A DNA stretch of 36,331 nucleotides, from positions 1-36,331 of the forward strand of contig CAZNPW010000030.1 of assembly GCA_964575185.1 (NCBI GenBank), given 5' to 3'. The translations under genes and the position numbers were made by a program. Of this stretch, positions 32,794 to 36,331 are shown in pieces (position 1 is the first letter of the stretch; each line of letters starts with the position of its first letter). Under the pieces are notes generated by a model, which was given only the letters and a program-made list of their open reading frames with translations, did not search any database and was not told the origin of the DNA. This DNA is from CAZNPW01 sp964575185 (lineage in GTDB: Bacteria > Pseudomonadota > Alphaproteobacteria > Rhodobacterales > Rhodobacteraceae).

Positions 32794-34307
32794 ATGTCCC
32801 CCACCGCCGCCTTCCGGCGGGCCACGAAGTCGCGCAAGCCCTCATGCACCCCGGCATCGAGCGCCGGCGCCTCGAACTCCGCGAGCCGCCGCTTCCACGC
32901 CGCGTTCGCCCGCCGCGCGGCGTCAAGCCCGCCGTTCTGCTCCCACTTCTCGAACGGATCGTTGTCCGCCAGCCGGCTCTCCCAGAACGCCCCCTGATAA
33001 TGCGCCAGCGTATGCGCGGACCCGAAATGGTGGTTCCCCGGCCCCACCTCGGCGAAGGCCTCCACCGCCAGATGGTCGTCGTCCACCGTGACCCCGTCGC
33101 AATAGGCGTGCAGCGCCCCGCAGAGGTCGTCGTCCAGCATGAACTTCTCGTAGCTCATCGACAGCAACCCATCGAGGAACCCCGCCGCATGCAGCACGAA
33201 GTTGGCCCCCGAATGGATCGCGGCCAGCATGCTGACCGTCCCCTCGGTCATCGCCTGCGCATCCGGCAGCTTCGAGGTCGTGAAGTTCCCCGAACACCGC
33301 AGCGGCAACCCCAGCCGGCGCGCGAGCTGCCCCATCACCAGCGACCCCACCGCCGGCTCCGGCGTCCCGAATGTGGGCGAGCCCGACCGCAGCGCCATGG
33401 TCGACAGGAACGATCCGAACACCACCGGCGCCCCCGGCCGCTCCAGTTGCGCCAGCGCGCAGCCCGCCATCGTCTCGGCGAGGTTCTGCGCGATCCCGGC
33501 CGCGTTCGTCACCGGCCCCATCGCCCCGTTCAGGATGAAGGGCACCACCACGACCCCCTGGTTCGCCCGCGCATAGGCCCGCAGGCTCCGCGTCATCGTC
33601 CCGTCCCACAACAGCGGCGAGTTGACGTTCACGTTGCCCATCACCACGCAGTTCCGGTCGACGAAATCCGCGCCGAAGACGATCCGGCACATCTCGATCG
33701 AATCCTCGCTGCGCTCCTCCGCCGTGACCGACCCCAGGAACGGCCGGTCGCTCAGCTCCAGATGCGCCAGCACCATGTCGAGGTGGCGCTTGTTCACCGG
33801 CACGTCGGTCGGCTCGCAGACCGTCCCGCCCGAGTGGTGGAAGTTCGGGCTCCCCTGCGCCAGGCTCACGAAGGCGCGGAAATCCTCCAGCGTCCCGAAC
33901 CGCCGCCCGCGGTCGAGGTCCATCACGAAGGGGCTGCCGTAGGCCGGCGCGAAGACGACCGCATTGCCCCCAATCTCGACGCTGTGCGCAGGGTTCCTCG
34001 CATGTTGCGTGAACCCCCGCGGCGCGGCCTTCAGGATGTCGCGCAACAGCCCCGGCGGGAACCGCACCCGCAGCCCGTCGACCCTGCACCCCGCCCGCCG
34101 CCAGTGCTCCAGCGCCGGCGGATCGTCGCGGAAGTCGATGCCCGTCTCCCACAGGATGCGGTCCGCCGCCGCCTCGATCCGCTGAAGGCTCTCCTCGCCC
34201 ATCACGTCATAGGGCGGGATGTTCCGCAGGATGTAGGGCCGCCCCACCGGCGCCGCCTGCCCCTTCGCCGCCCGCCCCGCGCGCCCCTGCCGCACCCGCT
34301 CGTTCAT
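32784..34307 (-). CDS. Trimethylamine methyltransferase (MttB) superfamily protein, non-pyrrolysine
   Basis: A 507-residue protein of the MttB superfamily, whose non-pyrrolysine members demethylate quaternary amines such as glycine betaine onto a corrinoid protein. Family features include RIEAAADRILWETGIDF (43-59), HARNPAHSVEIGG, GSPNFHHSGGTVCEPTDVP, FGTPEPAVGSLVMGQLARRLGLP and HYQGAFWESRLADNDPFEKWEQNGG near the C-terminus. The frame is uninterrupted, so there is no in-frame TAG and no pyrrolysine is needed. No corrinoid protein or second methyltransferase gene is in the window. It is followed by, and overlaps, the DUF4105 gene. Substrate unknown. Confidence 0.9.
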   Translation of the reverse strand: MNERVRQGRAGRAAKGQAAPVGRPYILRNIPPYDVMGEESLQRIEAAADRILWETGIDFRDDPPALEHWRRAGCRVDGLRVRFPPGLLRDILKAAPRGFTQHARNPAHSVEIGGNAVVFAPAYGSPFVMDLDRGRRFGTLEDFRAFVSLAQGSPNFHHSGGTVCEPTDVPVNKRHLDMVLAHLELSDRPFLGSVTAEERSEDSIEMCRIVFGADFVDRNCVVMGNVNVNSPLLWDGTMTRSLRAYARANQGVVVVPFILNGAMGPVTNAAGIAQNLAETMAGCALAQLERPGAPVVFGSFLSTMALRSGSPTFGTPEPAVGSLVMGQLARRLGLPLRCSGNFTTSKLPDAQAMTEGTVSMLAAIHSGANFVLHAAGFLDGLLSMSYEKFMLDDDLCGALHAYCDGVTVDDDHLAVEAFAEVGPGNHHFGSAHTLAHYQGAFWESRLADNDPFEKWEQNGGLDAARRANAAWKRRLAEFEAPALDAGVHEGLRDFVARRKAAVGDMWY

Positions 34308-34403
34308 GGCCCGCCTCCCGTTTCCGCCACGCTACCGCCCCCGCGCCCGTCGATCACGCACAAATGCGCCGGTTGAAGGCCCAATCCCCCGTCCCGCTTT
34401 CAT

Positions 34404-34444
34404 CTTGCCGGAAATACCTCGGGGGTGCGGGGGCTGGCCCCCGC
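34404..34444 (+). repeat. Intergenic element with 8-bp hairpin between mttB and surE
   Basis: CTTGCCGGAAATACCTCGGGGG leads into GCGGGGGC-TG-GCCCCCGC (34427-34444), a perfect 8-bp stem with a 2-nt loop. The GGAAATACCTC core resembles the other dispersed elements in layout but not in exact sequence. It lies in the divergent promoter region of mttB and surE (34308-34523), 80 bp before surE. Confidence 0.5.
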
Positions 34445-34523
34445 GCTTTCCGCCAGGCACACCGCCCGCATTTTCCGCGCCGCCCCCTTCGCACCCGCCC
34501 CCCCGCGCGCTATCACCCTGCCC

Positions 34524-35312
34524 ATGCGGGTCCTCATCACCAACGACGACGGCATCAACGCCCCCGGCCTCGCGGTGCTGCAGGACATCGCCCAAGGCCT
34601 CGACCCGCAGGCCGAGGTCTGGACCGTCGCCCCCGCCTTCGAGCAATCGGGCGTCGGCCACTGCATCAGCTATTCCCGCCCCATGGCCATCGCCCGCCTG
34701 TCCGACCGCCGCTTCGCCGCCGAAGGCAGCCCGGCCGACTGCGTGCTCGCCGCCATCCACGACGTCTGGGGCGGGGCGAAACCCGACCTGATCCTGTCGG
34801 GCGTCAACCGCGGCAACAACGCGGCCGAGAACGTGCTCTACTCCGGCACCGTCGGCGGCGCGATGGAGGGGGCGCTGCAGGGCGTCCCGTCCATCGCGCT
34901 CAGCCAGTTCCTCGGCCCCGCGACGACCGACCTCCCCGACCCGTGGGAGGCCGCGCGCGTCCACGGCCCCGGCCTCGTGAAACGCCTGTGGCAGGACGGC
35001 CCCTGGACCGACGACGACTACCGCGTCTTCTACAACGTCAACTTCCCGCCCGTCCCCGCCGCCGCGGTCAGGGGCACCCGCGTCGCCCCGCAGGGCTTCC
35101 GCCGCGCCGGGGCCTTCTCGGCCGAAGGCGTGATCTCCCCCTCCGGCCGCCGCTTCCTGTGGATCAAGGGCGGCCCCCAGCACGCCCCGACCGCCCCCGG
35201 CACCGATGCCGCCGCCAACCTCGACGGCTTCATCTCGGTCACCCCGCTGACGGCCGACCTCACCGCCCACCACCTGCTCGCCGACCTCGCCGCGCGGCTC
35301 GACCATGGATGA
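34524..35312 (+). CDS. surE: 5'/3'-nucleotidase SurE
   Basis: A 262-residue Mg-dependent phosphatase of nucleoside monophosphates, a stationary-phase survival protein. The metal-binding start is MRVLITNDDGINAPG (Asp8, Asp9). SGVNRGNNAAENVLYSGTVGGAMEG (about 93-117) holds the other metal and phosphate ligands. ATG 34524 gives the canonical N-terminus; the frame upstream is repeat and rejected. Its last 8 bp overlap pcm, so the two are translationally coupled. Confidence 0.96.
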   Translation: MRVLITNDDGINAPGLAVLQDIAQGLDPQAEVWTVAPAFEQSGVGHCISYSRPMAIARLSDRRFAAEGSPADCVLAAIHDVWGGAKPDLILSGVNRGNNAAENVLYSGTVGGAMEGALQGVPSIALSQFLGPATTDLPDPWEAARVHGPGLVKRLWQDGPWTDDDYRVFYNVNFPPVPAAAVRGTRVAPQGFRRAGAFSAEGVISPSGRRFLWIKGGPQHAPTAPGTDAAANLDGFISVTPLTADLTAHHLLADLAARLDHG

Positions 35313-35946
35313 CGTCCGCCGCGCCATGCGCTTCGTCTTCGCCCTGCGCCAGGCCGGCGTCACCGACGCGCGCGTGCTGCAGGCGATGGAGCGCATCGAC
35401 CGCGGCGCCTTCGTCACCGGGCTCTTCGCCGAACGCGCGTATGAGGACATGCCGCTGCCCATCGCCTGCGGCCAGACGATCAGCCAGCCCTCGGTCGTGG
35501 GCCTGATGACCCAGGCGCTGGCCGTCACCCCCCGCGACACGGTGATGGAGGTCGGCACCGGCTCGGGCTACCAGGCCGCGATCCTGTCGGCGCTCGCCCG
35601 CCGCGTCTACACCGTCGACCGCCACCGCCGCCTGGTGCGCGAGGCGGCGGCGCTGTTCCAGCGCCTGAACCTGCTCAACATCACCGCCTTCGCGGGCGAC
35701 GGCAGCTTCGGCCTGCCCGACCAGGCCCCCTTCGACCGCATCCTCGTGACCGCGGCGGCCGAGGACCCGCCCGGCCCCCTGTTGGCACAGATGAAGATCG
35801 GCGGTATCATGGTCGTGCCGGTCGGCCAGTCCGACAGCGTGCAGCGGCTCATCAAGGTCACGCGGCACGAGGGCGGCTACGACTACGAGGAGTTGCGCCC
35901 GGTGCGCTTCGTCCCCCTGGTGGAAGGCATGGCCCCGGCCGATTGA
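35305..35946 (+). CDS. pcm: Protein-L-isoaspartate O-methyltransferase
   Basis: A 213-residue SAM-dependent repair enzyme that methylates isoaspartyl residues in damaged proteins. The SAM-binding motif is VMEVGTGSGYQAAIL (about 80-94). The upstream ACGQTISQPSVVGLMTQAL is the family's substrate-side motif, and DRILVTAAAEDPPGPLLAQMKIGGIMVVPVG the post-II region. Length is normal. It lies between surE and an nlpD-like gene, the common order in proteobacteria. Confidence 0.96.
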   Translation: MDDVRRAMRFVFALRQAGVTDARVLQAMERIDRGAFVTGLFAERAYEDMPLPIACGQTISQPSVVGLMTQALAVTPRDTVMEVGTGSGYQAAILSALARRVYTVDRHRRLVREAAALFQRLNLLNITAFAGDGSFGLPDQAPFDRILVTAAAEDPPGPLLAQMKIGGIMVVPVGQSDSVQRLIKVTRHEGGYDYEELRPVRFVPLVEGMAPAD

Positions 35947-36002
35947 GGGGGCGCAACGACGGCAGCGGGGCAAACCCCGCGCGGGCAGGAAGGACGACTG
36001 GC

Positions 36003-36331
36003 ATGACCCATCTCCGCACGGTGCTGATCGGCACGGCCCTCGCCGCGCTCGCAGGCTGCGCCGGAACCCCGATCGGCCCGCTCGACTGGGACCTGCGCGG
36101 CCCCGGTGCGCTCGACACCTCGGGCGCGGCGCTGGCCGCCAGCGCGAGCCGCCCCGCCCCGGACGCGCGCGGCATCATCAGCTACCCCGGCTACCAGGTC
36201 GCCGTGGCGCGCGCGGGCGACACCGTCGTCACCGTGGCCCAGCGCATCGGCACCGACGCGGGCGCGCTCGCCCGCTACAACGCCATCGCCCCCGACGCCG
36301 CGCTGCGCGACGGCGAGGTGCTGGCCCTGCC
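36003..36331 (+). CDS. NlpD-like LysM lipoprotein (partial, cut by window end)
   Basis: The first 109 codons are present. The signal MTHLRTVLIGTALAALAGC has a lipobox LAGC with lipidated Cys19. After a linker rich in Ala and Pro, a LysM domain begins at about residue 62 (YQVAVARAGDTVVTVAQRIG). The rest, probably an M23/LytM domain, is beyond the window. AAGGA lies 10 bases upstream of the ATG. NlpD-type proteins sit in the periplasm and activate or control cell-wall amidases at division. Position after surE-pcm supports the call. Confidence 0.88.
   Translation, partial: MTHLRTVLIGTALAALAGCAGTPIGPLDWDLRGPGALDTSGAALAASASRPAPDARGIISYPGYQVAVARAGDTVVTVAQRIGTDAGALARYNAIAPDAALRDGEVLAL

Noticed and set aside
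32784..34307. Pyrrolysine-containing trimethylamine methyltransferase
   Set aside because: No in-frame TAG codon, and no pyl genes in the window.

Overview
This is a very GC-rich chromosomal segment whose gene content points to an alphaproteobacterium of the order Rhodobacterales. The clues are the surE-pcm-nlpD run, a DksA homologue with only one cysteine, a DUF2927 lipoprotein, an aglEFGAK-type alpha-glucoside operon with a divergent LacI regulator, and short AT-richer repeats (core 'CCCAAATACTCCC') between genes. Because G and C dominate third codon positions, real genes throw very long open frames on the opposite strand; these were discarded.

Layout. 1-222: GC-rich direct repeats. 223-4242 (-): six-PAS hybrid histidine kinase. 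4308-12929 (-): a carbohydrate-uptake operon in the order lacI, binding protein, two permeases, a 61-residue membrane protein, two different MalK-type ATPases and an ATP-dependent dihydroxyacetone kinase (DhaK-DhaL fusion). Palindromic intergenic elements follow the binding-protein gene and separate the permease genes. 13042-13115 (+): tRNA-Cys, then a flavin reductase-like gene, a tiny exported protein, and overlapping mtnP and apt (methionine/adenine salvage). 15534-16051 (-): ccdAB-type toxin-antitoxin pair. 16118-22676 (-): aglE-F-G-A-K for alpha-glucoside uptake and hydrolysis, with aglR and glucokinase divergent on the + strand (22962-25061). 25062-25536: terminator, dispersed repeats and a possible gene remnant. 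25537-27265 (+): exonuclease III and an HNH nuclease. 27255-28822 (-): an FAD monooxygenase behind dksA. 28823-29507 holds no convincing complete gene. 29508-31788 (+): DUF2927 lipoprotein, a 55-residue membrane protein and an M48 protease. 31798-34307 (-): mttB-family methyltransferase overlapping a DUF4105 membrane protein. 34524-36331 (+): surE, pcm and the start of an nlpD-like gene.

How the parts work together. The agl block is a complete route: capture (AglE), import (AglFGK), hydrolysis (AglA) and phosphorylation of the released glucose (Glk), controlled by AglR at a palindrome between aglR and aglE. The other operon pairs an ABC importer with dihydroxyacetone kinase, so its substrate is probably dihydroxyacetone or a compound that yields it; this is inference. 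Its LacI regulator has two matching candidate operators, one before lacI and one before the binding-protein gene. A second palindrome next to the latter resembles the agl operator, hinting at cross-talk. The most interesting signals are this kinase-coupled transporter with its small membrane protein, the shared operator pattern, the nested palindromic repeats (one of which forms the C-terminus of a protein), and a dksA terminator that contains the next gene's start codon.
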